This document shows positions 4,918-5,308 of a stretch of DNA of 5,308 nt, one piece after another. How positions within the stretch are numbered: position 1 is the stretch's first letter; every line of letters starts with the position of its first letter. A program made the position numbers and the translations under genes. Below the pieces are notes generated by a model. That model saw nothing but the letters and a program-made list of their open reading frames with translations. It did no database searches and had not been told where the DNA came from. Source of the DNA: Candidatus Zhuqueibacterota bacterium (GTDB taxonomy: Bacteria; SM23-31); NCBI GenBank assembly GCA_022562855.1, contig JADFON010000167.1, positions 1 through 5,308 on the forward strand, given 5' to 3'.

Positions 4918-5308
4918 ATGAAATTACCAGGTGCATATAAGGCACTATTAATTAACACATCTTCGGTACAACACGTATTTTTTATGCTAATCGCAATTAC
5001 ATTTGTGCTCCTCTCCTCCGGCGCTGCAACCGCCCAGGAAGCACAGTTAAAACCGATTGCAAATCCTAAACTTGAAATCTCCGGAGAAATAGAGGAAACA
5101 ACCGATTTTTTTGGGAGAAAACGATTTATCGGAAAGATCATTAATAAGGAAAACAAAAGAATTGACTTCATAAAAATCGAAGTTACATTACGCGACCGTG
5201 AGGGCAACGTACTGGAAACTAAGTCGGTTTATATTAAAGGGCAGTTTCACCGTTTTCGTGACCGCCAGATCAGCACAAGCAGTCTCGATTCCGGGAAAAT
5301 CGGGACAT
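4918..5308 (+). CDS. Secreted protein with FxLYD-like domain, partial (N-terminal 130 residues)
   Basis: The frame is open from ATG 4918 to the window end, so the C-terminus is missing. It begins with a Sec-type signal: a 19-residue n-region with two Lys, a hydrophobic core at about 20-32 (VFFMLIAITFVLL) and a likely cut after A-T-A (39|40, before QEAQ). The mature part, from about residue 50, has the alternating strands of an FxLYD-like immunoglobulin-type domain: LEISGEI, then RKRFIGKIINKENKRIDFIK, then VTLRDREGNVLETKSVYIKG, ending SLDSGKIGT where the family usually has 'L-x-P-G-x-x-x-x-F'. Such domains occur in small exported proteins of unknown role. The start is backed by AAAGGA eight bases upstream. 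Met23 would give a more usual signal length but lacks a ribosome-binding site. It diverges from lexA, and nothing visible ties it to the SOS genes. Confidence 0.8.
   Translation, partial: MKLPGAYKALLINTSSVQHVFFMLIAITFVLLSSGAATAQEAQLKPIANPKLEISGEIEETTDFFGRKRFIGKIINKENKRIDFIKIEVTLRDREGNVLETKSVYIKGQFHRFRDRQISTSSLDSGKIGT

Noticed and set aside
4800-5207. - strand open frame of 135 codons with a hydrophobic start
   Set aside because: It overlaps the signal-peptide protein on the + strand, which has a ribosome-binding site and a recognisable domain.
1-5308. CRISPR array, tRNA, rRNA or insertion sequence
   Set aside because: No spaced direct repeats, cloverleaf, rRNA-like stretch, transposase or terminal inverted repeats were seen on either strand.

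Overview
The window looks like a 5.3 kb piece of a bacterial chromosome of mixed, moderate-to-low GC. Its source is a free-living bacterium that respires with a membrane-anchored molybdoenzyme and has a LexA-controlled DNA damage response. The genes do not fix the phylum. A four-cluster Fe-S protein fused to a membrane anchor, a 210-residue LexA and a secreted FxLYD-like protein would suit an anaerobic or facultative lineage, but this is only a guess.

Left part (1-1664, + strand): the 3' end of a DMSO-reductase-family molybdopterin catalytic subunit runs by an ATGA overlap into a 465-residue protein. That protein fuses a DmsB-like electron-transfer module (16 cysteines, four [4Fe-4S] clusters) to a DmsC-like membrane anchor. 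Together they would pass quinol electrons from the membrane through the clusters to the molybdenum site. The operon converges on dinB with an 8-bp overlap of the two coding ends. Its best intrinsic terminator (1815-1854) lies about 150 bp inside the dinB coding region, on the opposite strand.

Middle (1657-4558, - strand): five co-directional genes read lexA, an SRPBCC-fold protein, an 84-residue protein, a 48-residue protein (2966-3112) joined to it by an ATGA overlap, and dinB (DNA polymerase IV). No strong terminator is seen between them, so this looks like a lexA-led damage-response operon. LexA has an intact Ala-Gly cleavage site and Ser/Lys dyad. Pol IV has intact catalytic acidic residues and a C-terminal clamp-binding motif. 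The three small genes between them have no established function here.

Right part (4559-5308): a 359-bp divergent intergenic region holds a near-consensus sigma70-type promoter reading toward lexA, a predicted leader of about 180 nt with several inverted repeats, repeated TGTTCA words and a perfect 14-bp palindrome. Beyond it, on the + strand, a secreted FxLYD-like protein begins and is cut by the window edge.
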